DNA of 64,000 bases from contig JAJEKV010000097.1 of the NCBI GenBank assembly GCA_021234155.1, forward strand, positions 994,001 through 1,058,000. Reading direction: 5' to 3'. The notes beneath the pieces were generated by a model. The model was not told the origin of the DNA. It was given only the letters and a program-made list of their open reading frames with translations, and made no database searches. The stretch's first letter is position 1. Every line of letters starts with the position of its first letter. Shown piece after piece: positions 1-10,592 of this stretch. The DNA is from Isoetes taiwanensis (lineage: Eukaryota; Streptophyta; Lycopodiopsida; Isoetales; Isoetaceae). A program made the position numbers and the translations under genes.

Positions 1-1372
1 TCCAGCTATCTGTCCTCCTGTGCTAGGATGAATTCCCCATCCTATCCATCCTCCTGATGCTGAAGCAGTGCTTGTAAATCCTATTTCCAGTATGGTGCCA
101 GTTCTAGTATAAGCCAATTCTGCTCCTTGTTTCGCCAGACTAGAGCAATTTGAAAATGTTTTGCTTGAGCTGCTAAATGTGAGACCCATCTAGCAGGCCC
201 CCTGTACTTGAACTGACAACCCAACTACAATCGCAAATGCTAGCACCAGACTACAAAATATATTCATTGTTCTATTCTATTCTATTCTTCAACTTTGAGA
301 GAAAATTTTAACCTCAAATGTTAGGCTCACAATCTTTGCACAAATTTTTGCAGCAAATGCTTGGGATCCAAATGATAATTGGGCGCTAACGGATCAATCC
401 AAGGAACCCAAATGGCGCCCTGCCTCTACGTCTTCTTCTGACAAATGCTAGAGGATTTGTTTGTATGGGCACCATTGGCTATAGCACTATCTTTTTATCG
501 ACACCAGACATCTTCAATGACATTTTGACATTGCTTAGAAGTACTTCTACATAGACTGTCTTTTATACCAAATGAAACAAACAAATGTTTCCGACGACCT
601 TGGCCACTGCGATAAATTTCTTATATTTTATAATAAAAATTTGGCTAAGAGAAAATATATTTGTAAGGCTTTAGATGTCATACTCTCATCCATGCAAAAA
701 GAAAGAATGACTTTATGCATGGTATATTCAGAAATTACCACATTCTACTATACGTCGTATACATATTCTTGGAAATGTTGTGAACATTCTACTATACGTG
801 GTTCCGTATTCTTGGAAATGTTGCTAATAAATGCAAGTTATGAACATGCCATTTTCATATGCTGCAAAAAGAGTGATGCAAGATTGTGGAGTAAAGGACT
901 AAAGAAAAATTGTAGCAATGTCATGGACTATAAAGATTGTAGAAAATTTTAGAAGTGCACATTTCTTCTTACTCTATACGCAATCTTCTTCGTTTCACTC
1001 TCTAGAGAGCTTTTAGCTATTTGTATAATTTAATTGAACTGGTAAATTTTATGATGATTTATGTTAGAAATATACATATTAAACTAAGTTTTGCAATGGT
1101 CAATAGATAAATTCTTTACGAATAGCCAATGAACATATTTTGGGTTGGATGTCATTTTCACTACCTATGTAAAGCAGTATAATTTGTTCTTAAAAATTAG
1201 AAGGGTAATATTTCTGGGCTGAGGAGAGAGGTGGGGTCGACACGTACGATTATATTGCATTACCAAATACAAGAAAAAAGGAAAACCAAGAGATAGCCAC
1301 GTTTTTGTTCTTATCTGGTTTGAACGAATCCGCTCCGTCAAAGCCTATCTCCCTCCTGCACCGTTGTAAAAA
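1..1372. other. gene-free stretch with a short microsatellite
   Basis: No coding region is supported here. A 126-codon open frame at 572-952 has no recognisable domain and overlaps a repeat motif described separately. A TTCTA pentanucleotide runs for about four units near 270-290. The rest is AT-rich unique-looking sequence. Confidence 0.5.
560..623. repeat. degenerate copy of the recurring GC-palindrome motif (copy 1 of 4)
   Basis: The stretch matches the block seen at 10593-10644, 54400-54453 and 60664-60714: an AAATGTT lead, a GC-rich inverted repeat around a central TT, then GATAAATTTCTT. Here the palindrome is eroded (GACGACC-TT-GGCCACTGC) and the last base of the CTTG is A. It probably marks the end of a DNA transposon; the class is uncertain. 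Confidence 0.5.
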
Positions 1373-2114
1373 ATGGCGATGGCCAGAAATACTCTAGTTT
1401 GTGCTATTGGCTTCAACAAGCTTGGTATGCGGTAAGAATTGGGTGCTTCCGATCTGTGTTTTTTTATGCAATTTTTGAGCTAGGGTTCGCGAGCCTCTAA
1501 AGGGCGATCACTTAAGTAGCCAAGCTTCCTCTGCTCTGATCTGCTTTGAGACTAATTACGATGAAGAATGGCCACAGATTCACGAATTTAAGGTGCAACT
1601 CTGCATTTCTATTCCAAGAATTCCTGAAGAGAGCCTAAAATCAGAAAACGAAGATGAGATGTTGCCCAACTCCATTTTAAAGGATCCGCCATCTCAGACT
1701 TCTTCTGGATCGACGGCAAATGATGGGCAGGGGTTAGCTTCCCCAAAGAAATTTAGAAGTGTTCGACCACTTGCAGTTACGAGCAATACAAAAGCTGTGG
1801 CATTTGTACATATCAACCACCGGAAAGGCATCCCACACGGATTCTATTATGGTAAAAAGAAAAACCCAGGAAGAAGAAGAAGAATTGGGGTGTTTTCTTG
1901 GCTGGTGAAACAGGCCGTTTCTTTGATTTGCTTCTCTAACTGGTGGTGCTTCGTACCGTGCTCTACTGCTGCATCTGGGAAAAAAAATGCAATGGTTTAC
2001 TGTTTGGGTACAATCACTCTGTTTTTAGGATGGAATTTTGTAGACTATGTATTTAGCTCAAGGCCATGCTCTGCTACAACTGCTATTATATTCATCCTCG
2101 GGACTCTGTCATGA
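1373..2114 (+). CDS. candidate two-exon gene, product unidentified
   Basis: An ATG at 1373 opens 19 codons plus two bases (MAMARNTLVCAIGFNKLGM) ending at ATGCG followed by GTAAGA at 1432. A TTTTGAGCTAG acceptor ends at 1483. Joining 1373-1431 to 1484-2114 gives one continuous frame of about 229 codons. Without the join the downstream frame has no ATG near its beginning. The middle is hydrophilic, with an acidic patch (SENEDEM) and a basic GKKKNPGRRRR run. The C-terminal third is hydrophobic and could hold two or three membrane segments. No domain is recognised; the short GFNKLG stretch is RCC1-like but too brief to use. The intron would be only 52 bp, short for a plant, and another donor may follow at about 1852. 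Treat as a hypothesis or a decayed fragment. Confidence 0.3.
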
Positions 2115-2168
2115 ACTCTAACAAAGAAACTGAGCAGATGATCATGGTATGGGTTATCACCGAGAGAT

Positions 2169-2656
2169 GCAGGTCCAGAATAGCTCCCCGGGATTGGCAT
2201 CGAAAACCCAAAGCGGCACTTATCATGTGATTCTAAGAAAAAAATTGCACCTGAACTATCGTTATAGACATGATGAGTCCTATATCAACACGTAAAGTAT
2301 GTTTCAAAGGCCATTTCTCTCGTTTCTACCTCCGGTCGGTGAGCTTCAAATCCTCCCTTTTAGATAGTTTCGCATGCCAAAAGAACTCTCCTAGCTCGCT
2401 TCAGTGTGAGCACTATGTCCAAACACCCAAAATTTCCTCCAATCAGAGATTGGCGAAAATGCACTGAAACCCATGCCTGCACCCAAGTTCTAAAACCCAT
2501 GCCTATGCCCAATAGCTTCTGATTCCATCCTTCAAACATTTGAATCGTCGGTAATTTATGGGATTAAACCAAAAAATAGGCAGGTCCATAGCTCCCCGGG
2601 ATTGGCATCATCATGAAAACCCAAGCGGCACTATCATGTGATTCTAAAAAAAAATG
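2169..2656. repeat. pair of about 77-bp direct repeats
   Basis: Copies lie at 2169-2246 and 2580-2656. Both read GCAGGTCC, AGCTCCCCGGGATTGGCATC, then AAAACCCAA, GCGGCACT and ATCATGTGATTCTAA followed by an A run. They differ by small indels and are separated by about 330 bp of unique sequence. They could be terminal repeats of a small element or a local duplication. No target-site duplication could be confirmed. Confidence 0.6.
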
Positions 2657-4732
2657 CAAAAGAAAAATACCACAAAAGCCTTTGAACCGTGAAGAAACTT
2701 TTTTTTTTTTTTTTTTCCCCCCCTTCAGACAGAGAACCGTTAAGCAGCTGTATGTTTTTTTTCCCCACCAAGGGCATTAGGATGGAATGAATCCTCGACA
2801 TGGCTTGCAGATGCATGTCCCAAAGTTGGGCCTGCACACCATTCCCAATATTAAGTTCATTGAATCAAACTAGAAACTATACGTCTTGATGTGTCTTGAT
2901 GTGACGTGATATTACTAAGATATTCCTTGACATTAACATGAGGTGTATCTGTGATGGCAATAACTCCAACCAAAATAGCTTCCTATTGTCCTCTACGGCT
3001 TCAAAAATTATCACGTGCCCACGTTCATGATTAGGCCTACCCGATATTATTCTTCATTAAATGCTTGCAATATCAGACCATTTAAATGTCTAATCACATC
3101 TTAGTGGATGTGCACTTATATAAATGCAAGGGCTCCACTTTCGTCCGCAACAACTCATCTGCTTGAGTTTTTGGGCGCTTGCTTCTCCCTTCGTGATTGC
3201 CTTGACAAGGTATAATGGGGTAGTATTTTTTCGGCCTATCCTTAAATTTTAGTGTTCTTCATTCACATGTGGTTTCATCTGAATTCATGCCCCCCTCCCC
3301 CCAACCAAAAGCATGTCTTCTAGCTCTTTCTTTGTGTTTTTATTCCCTTCGTTATTCCTTCCTATTTCCCTTGAGTTCCCCTCCTATAATGTTAGTACTT
3401 TGTTCCCCCTTTCTATTTGCCTTTTTATAGTAGTTGTTTTTTCTCTTTTCTATAGTGTTAGCGCTCTCCCCTTGCACCCCCTTCACTCCGTATAATTGCA
3501 GTATCGAGTTCACTCGAGTTCCCTTTACGTGTGTTTCCCTATACCTTGATAGGGCCTCAACTCCAACTTTTCCTTCTTTTAAGCCAACTCTTCGCAATGA
3601 ATGGAACCTCCCTTTCTTTTATAGAATTCAATTTATATTATTCAATAAATATAATTCTTTGAGTATCCCATGATACGTGGTTTGATAATGTCCACTGATT
3701 TCAGATGGGCAAGCCATTGCCGAAGGCTATCGTCAACATGACGTCTAAAATAAAATAATTTCTATACGTAGCAATTAAAGGGCATGGAGACCAGTTATAC
3801 CACGTCGAGTGTGGTTGGATTCAGGGTTCATCAGAGTTGTTGTTTGATGCTTTAGTTGTGGGGCGCTTCCTCCCTCGCTCCCTCCTCCATAAATTAGAAG
3901 TAGTGGAAACAAACCATCCATCTGGTGTCGTCCCTTACTTGCTCCAAAAACATATGGAAACGTGACTCCTTGATCCTTGGGCATTTTCAAAGTGAATATG
4001 GAGTTAGTAGATGGTGGAGTTGAATTTGGAATATTTAGTGATGATTGTTTTTTTAATTAGTGGTTGATCAGACTTGGAACGTCAAGTGTACTTTTGACCT
4101 TAAATGTTGTTGGCATGATGCATGGCATTGAATATATGTGCATTGGCTTAATTTGGTGTTTGACTCTTGCACTGTAGTAAATGGCGGAAATGACCGTAGA
4201 GACCGTTGAGTCTATAGTCTCCCAAGGATTAGATAAAATGTCTAAGGATGCAACCACTCAGCACTAAAAGGCTTACTGCACAATTAACTCGCCTCCATCG
4301 ACTGCTCCAGATTGTTGAGGCCAACGATGCTCCTTTGAGTGCGGCTTTTATAGGGGAGCTGTAGAGGCTTTAGATAGTAATAGAAAATTACATAGTTATG
4401 CTATTACATCAAACCTACTATTATGGTATGGTATATATACAATGTGTACCAACCTATTATGCAAGTCACATATAGTCTATGAGAGATGACAATTGTTTCA
4501 TGTTGAGTAAAAAACAAGTACATGTCGTTATTGTTATTGGTCTACTTTGTATAATATTAAAAGAGGGGTAATGAATTATGCTAATAGGCTCATTCTACTT
4601 TCAGATACTCAATGTCTTTCTTACTCGATACCCTGTATGGATGATTTTCGAGGAAGCGAACGGACGTAAGTTCTCCTTCTACGTCAATTTAATAGAAAGC
4701 TCTTCGTGCTTACAATAGTGTGTGGACTAGAC
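2657..4732. other. gene-free stretch upstream of the Helitron ORF
   Basis: A T18 run followed by C7 occupies 2699-2723. From about 3300 to 3560 the plus strand is pyrimidine-rich and gives short low-complexity open frames on both strands that I do not regard as genes. The rest is unique-looking. The 5' end of the Helitron should lie somewhere here, but no convincing TC terminus was recognised. Confidence 0.45.
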
Positions 4733-7700
4733 ATGGATGCTAGCCTATCGAACTCCGTTGAAAACCACATAGAAATTAATGGTAGTACAAGACCATATGC
4801 ACGTTTAAGGGCAATGGCAAGAGAGCGAACTAGACAACTCCGATCTGGAGTGATAGAGGGGAGGGGGCGTAATGTACCAATAGTAGGTTATAGGGAGAGG
4901 AATCGTCGAATCGAGAGAGAACGGTACGCAAACTTGAGTGAACAAGCTAGAGAGAGAGTGCGAGAGAATGCAAGACAACGGTCAAGAGAACGTCAATCCA
5001 GGACTCGTGGTGGATTTCATGAAGTTCCTTCTCACACAACTGGAGTTGGAACATCCCACACTACTTCAACACCAAACATGACGGACACCAATGGAATGGA
5101 CTTACTTGAAAGATTGCCGCCAGTTGCAATTGAGCAAGCAACTAGGATGCCTTCAACATCAGATGTGTCACCCATCAATGAAGACGAGATGTCCAACGGG
5201 TCACCGACAGTTGTAGGTGGAGTCGGAGCAACTGGAACAGCACAAGACATGTCATCCACCAATGTAGATGCGTTGTTAGATGGGCCATCTGTTGCGGATG
5301 AGCAAAATATATATAAAGATGAGCAATATGCACGACTAAGTGAAGACCGTAGGGAGGAATTGCGTCATAGACGTAGGGAACGATATGCCAATCTGACCGA
5401 TGAAGATAGAAACCGTACACGTCGAACGAATAGAGAATGTGACCCTAACGCACATTGGCAAGATCGTGCACGTCATATGAGATTAACAATCAACCGAACA
5501 TTCACAATGTGCACGTGGGCTAAGCGTTGCACGTATTGCCACATACCGTTGCTTAACGTTGAACAAGATGGGTTTTGTTGTAATAAGGGTAAGTGGCTAC
5601 TCCCACAGTTACCACCTTTGCCTGATGCACTAGTTAATTTATACGATGTGTTGGGCTTCAACGGAAAGTGCAGAAAGATAAATAAATTATTTTGTTTTAG
5701 TGTGCTTGGAGTCGATGGTAGGTTTGTCGATTTAGGTTATCCTTCGTCGGTGGCCATCATGGGTCGTACGTACCATCGTTTGCTTCCAACAAAAGACATG
5801 GGGCATCCTATACATTGGTATATATATGATGATTCACAACGTTACACGCAGGCGGGACTTCAAAGTGTGCCATTCCAGTGGGTTGCAACCATCGGATCAA
5901 TCCTTGATGGAATAAATCCATTTATTAGAAATCTTCGAACAATGGGAAGCATGCATATGCCTTCGGCATACATTACGATTGAAGGTGTAATCGGGGGTGA
6001 TGAAATGGCAGCCATTGCAGAGGTTAGTAATACAGCTGACATTGCACCCCGAGTTGCAGGATTCTGGGCTCGGAATGAGGGTGAACCGACTTTCGTTAAC
6101 ATTCTTGATCCCATGTACGAACCTCTGCAGTATCCACTCCTCTTCCCACATGGTACACCAGGATGGGGCCCAGATAATGAACATGGGTTAACACAATTAC
6201 AGTGGTACAGAGCAAGACTGTTGCATGAGGACAGGTTTCACCGACTCGGGCGTTTATGTGGAGAGTACCTAGTTGACATGTACTCAAGAGTTGAAGATGC
6301 ACGGCTAAATTACTTCAGAACTTCTGCCTTTCGGAACAGACGAATTCAATACGACGATGACTACTCTGAACAAGAGAATGATGACCAGAGTAATGTTATA
6401 TTACCTTCGTCGTTTCTGGGTTGCCAAAGATGGTGCTCTGTACAGGTTGCTGATGCATTAGCACTTTCTAGGTCAAAGGGTCGTCCAACCCTATTCATTA
6501 CGATGACTACGAATACAGACTGGCCAGAGATAAGGAGCGCCCTTAGACCCGGACAGAATGCGTCTGATATACCCATGACTGTTGTTCGATGCTTCCACGG
6601 GCGATTAAAGCGATTGAAAGAATTGTTACATAAATTCTTCCAGCATGTGTCGTACATAATAACGGTGGTAGAGTTTCAAAAACGTGGACTCCCACACTCC
6701 CATCTTGTGTTGCGTACCGAGCCAGATATACCGATAGAATGTGTCGATGAAATCATATCTGCAGAACTGCCAACTAATCCGATTCTTCGTGGTAAGGTTC
6801 AAAAATTCATGACTCACAAACATTCTGATAGGTGTTCCCCAGGCAATTCTCCATGCTGCTATCACTATCCAAAACCAATCAATCCAACCACACATCTTGA
6901 CTCGAAAGGCTACGTGCAATACAAGAGAAGGAGTATAGACGATGCATGGGTAGTCCCATACAACGCATTCTTACTCCATGAACTCGATTGTCATATTATG
7001 GTTGATATCGCGTCCACTGTGCATGTCTTTTCTTATCTATATGGCTACATATACAAGGGGTTTGATACAGCTAGATTTCAGATAACTCGAGAAAGGCATA
7101 CAGTTGTAGAACCATCATCGAGTCGTAACGAGGCAAGCGTTGGTAACGAGGATAGAAGTCGCGATGCAGAACATTCATCTGAACACGATCCACGAGGACA
7201 ACCTTCTAGATCAAGTAATAGAAATGAGATACATGACTACTTAAAGGCGCGCTATCTTTCTGCCATGGAGGCATCCTGGAAAATAATGTCATACGACATA
7301 ACGAACAAATCCCCTGCTGTTAAATGCCTACCTCTTCATCTGCTGCGTTCGAACACGAAGTCATTATTAGACCGATACTTCTTACGACCTCTGGATCAGG
7401 TATTCGATGCACTCACATACATTCAATATTATGAACAGTATACACTCACAGCATATAGTCCGGCGTTAGCATCTCAAGCTGGCTCTTACATAGAACAAGA
7501 ACAAGAAGGATTTACTAAAAACATTGTGAGGAAAAGGTCACGGCAACCATTAGTATGTAGGATACGCTTGCTTTTACCTAGGGTCGGCGAGGCATTCTAC
7601 CTGCGACAACTTTTGTTGCATCGTCCCGCAAGGACGTGGGCCGAGTTAAGGATCGTTAATGGTCAACACCATGACACGTATCAACAGGCTGCAGAAGCAG

Positions 7701-9439
7701 AGGGTTTGCTCGCAGCACATAATGAATCAATTCTAGTTATGGAAGAGGCGGTTTCTCTATCATTGAGTCCTAGACAACTACGTTTTCTTTTTGCTATGTT
7801 ACTACTTGATCAAGGTCCAGCGATCGAGCTATGGACTAGGTTTCGAGTACCCATGAGCATCGACCTACTAGACGAATATCCAAACGACGAGGAAGTTGCC
7901 TTCAATGAATCCCTTCATTTGATCAATAATATTTTAACACAACATAGTACTAATATCATGGCATTTGGTCTTGAACTGCAGCCACGTGTTGGGAGAGATG
8001 TCATGCACGAGTTGCGGAAATTCTCTGACCACGGGGCATATTTAAATGCCGCGATGGAAATGATGAGCAAGATGAAAAATGATCAACGAGAGATACACAA
8101 CTTCGTTCGTGGATGGTTAGAATTACCACAGAGCAACCAACCTATATTTATCGATGGAAAAGCAGGTAGAGGAAAGACATTCCTCTTAAATTGTATATGT
8201 CTGTCTATACGAGGCAACCGAGGTATAGTGCTTCCATGCGGTACGACAGCATTAGCGGCCCGCCAATATCCAGGTGGACGAACGGCCCACTCCCTCTTCC
8301 AGATCCCTGTTGAGGAAAACAACGCAGGGTTACACTCGATGATAGAACGTGACTCCGGAGCAGCAGATCTACTAATTGAAGCTAAGGTTATCATTTGGGA
8401 TGAGTTCCCAATGGCAAACAAAGCTGTCATAGAAAGCGCCGATCATTTGTTGCAACGGCTATGTGGAAACAACCTTCCATTTGGAGGCAAACATTTCATC
8501 GCTTCTGGAGATTTCCGACAGGTTGCGCCCGTCGTCAAGGGGGGAGGAAGAACCGCAGCATACAATGCATCCATAAAATCATCATTGCTTTGGCAGAGTT
8601 TTCTTGTGTTGAGATTGGAGGAACCTATTCGAAATGCAGATGATCCTGAACTAATGCAATATGTCGATCGCATAGGAGAGGATTGGGAGCAATCCAGAGT
8701 TCCATTGGACATATTCAACACAACTACGGACGTAACAGATACGATTGAATTTCTATATCCCTGCGACATCCTCCGAGACCCAAAAACATGCAAAAAGCGT
8801 AACTTCCTGTCGCCAATTAATAAGAGTGTTGACAGCTTCAATTATCGCATCCTTGATAGAGTTCTTGGTCATGACAAGTCGTATTACAGCCACGATCACA
8901 TCTCCGAACAAGATGAGATTATACATGATCACGCATATGCAACATCAGATTTCCTTAATAACTTCACGCATTCTGGAATACCCAACCATGAACTCAAGCT
9001 TAAGGTGGGTGCTATATGTCACATTATGAAACGGCTGGACATGGAAAAGGGTCTTGTGAAGAATGCAAGGGTTATGATTGTATCAATGCACGCAAAGTTC
9101 GTAATGGTGAAGGTGTTGGACGAAGCATCGGACGATGATGCATGCACATACCCTATCTCTAGAACTGATTTCTTCTATCGACCAGATAACCGACCTTGGA
9201 CAATCCACAGGAGGCAATTACCCCTCCGATTATCTTACTCGACCACTTTCAATAGTTGCCAGGGATTGACATTAGATCGCGGTCGTCATCGACTTGCGCG
9301 TCTTGATGTGTTCGCACATGGCCAGCTATATACGGCGCTTACTCGCATGCGGAATAGACAGGACGTCCTCATCCTTCTCTCACCCGATAACACAACAAGG
9401 TGCACTAAGAATATCGTCTACAGGGAGCTGCTTCTATGA
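4733..9439 (+). CDS. Helitron RepHel: HUH replication initiator fused to a PIF1-type helicase
   Basis: This single open frame of 1,568 codons from the first ATG (4733) encodes the protein that nicks, unwinds and copies a rolling-circle Helitron. The frame extends nine codons upstream but only from a GTG, so the ATG is preferred. The N-terminus is a basic, Arg/Glu-rich region with repeated RERYANL blocks. A Cys-rich finger (CTYCH...CC) follows near residues 260-285. The Helitron-like N-terminal/Rep domain has the HUH pair in GLPHSHL (His655, His657) and two tyrosines in YLYGYIYKG (Tyr768, Tyr772), four residues apart as in Helitron Rep. The helicase has Walker A GKAGRGKT (1142-1149), Walker B WDE (Asp1223, Glu1224), FRQVAPVV and a terminal NSCQGLTL block (Gln1510). 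No stop or frameshift interrupts it and all catalytic motifs are present, so the element may be recently active. Confidence 0.93.
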   Translation: MDASLSNSVENHIEINGSTRPYARLRAMARERTRQLRSGVIEGRGRNVPIVGYRERNRRIERERYANLSEQARERVRENARQRSRERQSRTRGGFHEVPSHTTGVGTSHTTSTPNMTDTNGMDLLERLPPVAIEQATRMPSTSDVSPINEDEMSNGSPTVVGGVGATGTAQDMSSTNVDALLDGPSVADEQNIYKDEQYARLSEDRREELRHRRRERYANLTDEDRNRTRRTNRECDPNAHWQDRARHMRLTINRTFTMCTWAKRCTYCHIPLLNVEQDGFCCNKGKWLLPQLPPLPDALVNLYDVLGFNGKCRKINKLFCFSVLGVDGRFVDLGYPSSVAIMGRTYHRLLPTKDMGHPIHWYIYDDSQRYTQAGLQSVPFQWVATIGSILDGINPFIRNLRTMGSMHMPSAYITIEGVIGGDEMAAIAEVSNTADIAPRVAGFWARNEGEPTFVNILDPMYEPLQYPLLFPHGTPGWGPDNEHGLTQLQWYRARLLHEDRFHRLGRLCGEYLVDMYSRVEDARLNYFRTSAFRNRRIQYDDDYSEQENDDQSNVILPSSFLGCQRWCSVQVADALALSRSKGRPTLFITMTTNTDWPEIRSALRPGQNASDIPMTVVRCFHGRLKRLKELLHKFFQHVSYIITVVEFQKRGLPHSHLVLRTEPDIPIECVDEIISAELPTNPILRGKVQKFMTHKHSDRCSPGNSPCCYHYPKPINPTTHLDSKGYVQYKRRSIDDAWVVPYNAFLLHELDCHIMVDIASTVHVFSYLYGYIYKGFDTARFQITRERHTVVEPSSSRNEASVGNEDRSRDAEHSSEHDPRGQPSRSSNRNEIHDYLKARYLSAMEASWKIMSYDITNKSPAVKCLPLHLLRSNTKSLLDRYFLRPLDQVFDALTYIQYYEQYTLTAYSPALASQAGSYIEQEQEGFTKNIVRKRSRQPLVCRIRLLLPRVGEAFYLRQLLLHRPARTWAELRIVNGQHHDTYQQAAEAEGLLAAHNESILVMEEAVSLSLSPRQLRFLFAMLLLDQGPAIELWTRFRVPMSIDLLDEYPNDEEVAFNESLHLINNILTQHSTNIMAFGLELQPRVGRDVMHELRKFSDHGAYLNAAMEMMSKMKNDQREIHNFVRGWLELPQSNQPIFIDGKAGRGKTFLLNCICLSIRGNRGIVLPCGTTALAARQYPGGRTAHSLFQIPVEENNAGLHSMIERDSGAADLLIEAKVIIWDEFPMANKAVIESADHLLQRLCGNNLPFGGKHFIASGDFRQVAPVVKGGGRTAAYNASIKSSLLWQSFLVLRLEEPIRNADDPELMQYVDRIGEDWEQSRVPLDIFNTTTDVTDTIEFLYPCDILRDPKTCKKRNFLSPINKSVDSFNYRILDRVLGHDKSYYSHDHISEQDEIIHDHAYATSDFLNNFTHSGIPNHELKLKVGAICHIMKRLDMEKGLVKNARVMIVSMHAKFVMVKVLDEASDDDACTYPISRTDFFYRPDNRPWTIHRRQLPLRLSYSTTFNSCQGLTLDRGRHRLARLDVFAHGQLYTALTRMRNRQDVLILLSPDNTTRCTKNIVYRELLL

Positions 9440-9948
9440 CGAGGTAAACTTTTTGGATCCTTTCTTTATGCATATGTTACTATAAACGTTGCGGACATGA
9501 TGCACGCCAAACTAGACTTCAAACAAAGTACGTTCTATATAGCTTTCACATGTACTGTCTTTTTAGCCTGGATGATAGATGGCATGTCTTTCGATTACCA
9601 TGAGGTCCCATTCAATTCAAAGAAAAAAGTGACTATCGCGGTGGCTGACTAGTGGTCAACCCATTGGTTATGGACTATGATGAGGTACGTTTGTTTTCTG
9701 GAGCCTTTCATTATGCACATGACACTAAAATTGTTGTGGATATCATGCACACCGATCGGAACTTCGAATAAGGTACGTTCTATCGGAACTTCGAATAAGG
9801 TACGTTCTATATAGCTTTCACATCTACTGTCTTTTTTGCCCGGATGATAGATGGCCTGTTGTTTGATTACCATGAGGTCCCATTCAATTCAAAGAAAAAG
9901 ATGACAATCGCGGTGGTTGTCTAGTGGTCAAGCCATTGGTTATGGGCG
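9434..9948. repeat. direct repeat of about 241 bp beginning at the RepHel stop codon
   Basis: Unit 1 (9434-9674) begins CTATGACGAGGTA, which includes the last RepHel codons and the stop. Unit 2 (9675 to about 9948) begins CTATGATGAGGTA. Both continue through TACGTTCTATATAGC, GATGATAGATGGC, CCATGAGGTCCCATTC and CTAGTGGTCAA. Unit 2 also contains a 27-bp perfect tandem duplication (9755-9808). The copies are clearly diverged, so the duplication is not recent. Confidence 0.8.
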
Positions 9949-10340
9949 ATCCCCACCCAGGCTCAAAACCCACTGACTACCATCGGGTGGTGTGAAATAA
10001 AGAATTTGCCAAGAAAAAGCACGTCGCGATGATGGTCTAGTGGTCAGGCCATTGGTTATGGGCAACTCCGGCCCGAGTTCACAACCCTGGCTATCATTGG
10101 ATGATGCAAAGCAAAGAATGAACAAAGAGCCCACCGCGGTGGTGGTTTAGTGGTTAGGCCATTGGTTATGGGCAATCCCCATCCAGGCTCAAAACCCACT
10201 AGCTACCATCGGGTGGTGCATCATAAAGAATGGATATAAAAGCCCGCCGCGCTGGTGGTCTAGTGGTCAGGCCATTGGTTATGGGCAACCCCCATCCAGG
10301 CTCAAAACCCACTGACTATCATCGGGTGGTAAAATAGAAT
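9909..10340 (+). repeat. tandem array of four tRNA-like (SINE-like) units
   Basis: Four units start near 9909, 10025, 10134 and 10247, about 110-116 bp apart. Each has a pol III A-box match (TGGTCTAGTGG in units 2 and 4, close variants in 1 and 3). A shared GCCATTGGTTATGGGC core follows, then a B-box-like GGCTCAAAACC (AGTTCACAACC in unit 2). A-box to B-box spacing is 43 nt start to start in units 3 and 4, the spacing of a tRNA. An A-rich linker containing AAAGAAT or TAGAATG separates the units. A fifth head without a B box lies at about 9637-9674. The acceptor stems are not evident, so these are not working tRNA genes. A tRNA-derived SINE amplified in tandem is the best reading. Confidence 0.65.
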
Positions 10341-10410
10341 GAGCAAAACGAAATCTCATGGTACTTGAAACAACATCCATCTATCTTACGGGCACAAGAA
10401 CATATGGCAA

Positions 10411-10430
10411 CATTGCGGGTTCAAGTCCCA
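10411..10430 (+). repeat. isolated B-box-like sequence, probable SINE remnant
   Basis: GGTTCAAGTCC at 10418-10428 matches the tRNA B-box consensus inside GCGGGTTCAAGTCCCACT. No convincing A box was found at the right distance, so only a remnant is claimed. Confidence 0.35.
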
Positions 10431-10454
10431 CTCGTACTTGAGTTGTCATATGAA

Positions 10455-10556
10455 CCAAATATAATTTAGATTGAAGACAAAAGGGATGGAAAGATGAACC
10501 ATCGCTCCAAATATAATTTAGATTGAAGACAAAAGGGATGGAAAGATGAACCATCG
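10455..10556. repeat. 52-bp tandem duplication
   Basis: CCAAATATAATTTAGATTGA and the following bases through GATGAACCATCG occur at 10455 and again at 10507, with no difference seen until the final bases. A recent slippage or duplication event is likely. Confidence 0.85.
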
Positions 10557-10592
10557 GAAGCGCTAATGAGTGCGTAGGTAGAGGACATGGGG

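Noticed and set aside
572-952. 126-codon frame at the left edge
   Set aside because: It starts within the transposon-end motif and has no recognisable domain.
3313-3673. Several overlapping frames in pyrimidine-rich DNA
   Set aside because: Low-complexity Phe/Ser/Leu-rich translations on one strand, and their mirror on the other, are expected from base composition alone.
4706-4732. Nine extra codons upstream of the RepHel ATG
   Set aside because: They begin with GTG. A nuclear plant gene should start at the ATG at 4733.
9909-10340. Functional tRNA gene cluster
   Set aside because: A and B boxes are present, but acceptor stems and a consistent anticodon loop are not evident, and the units carry A-rich SINE-like tails.
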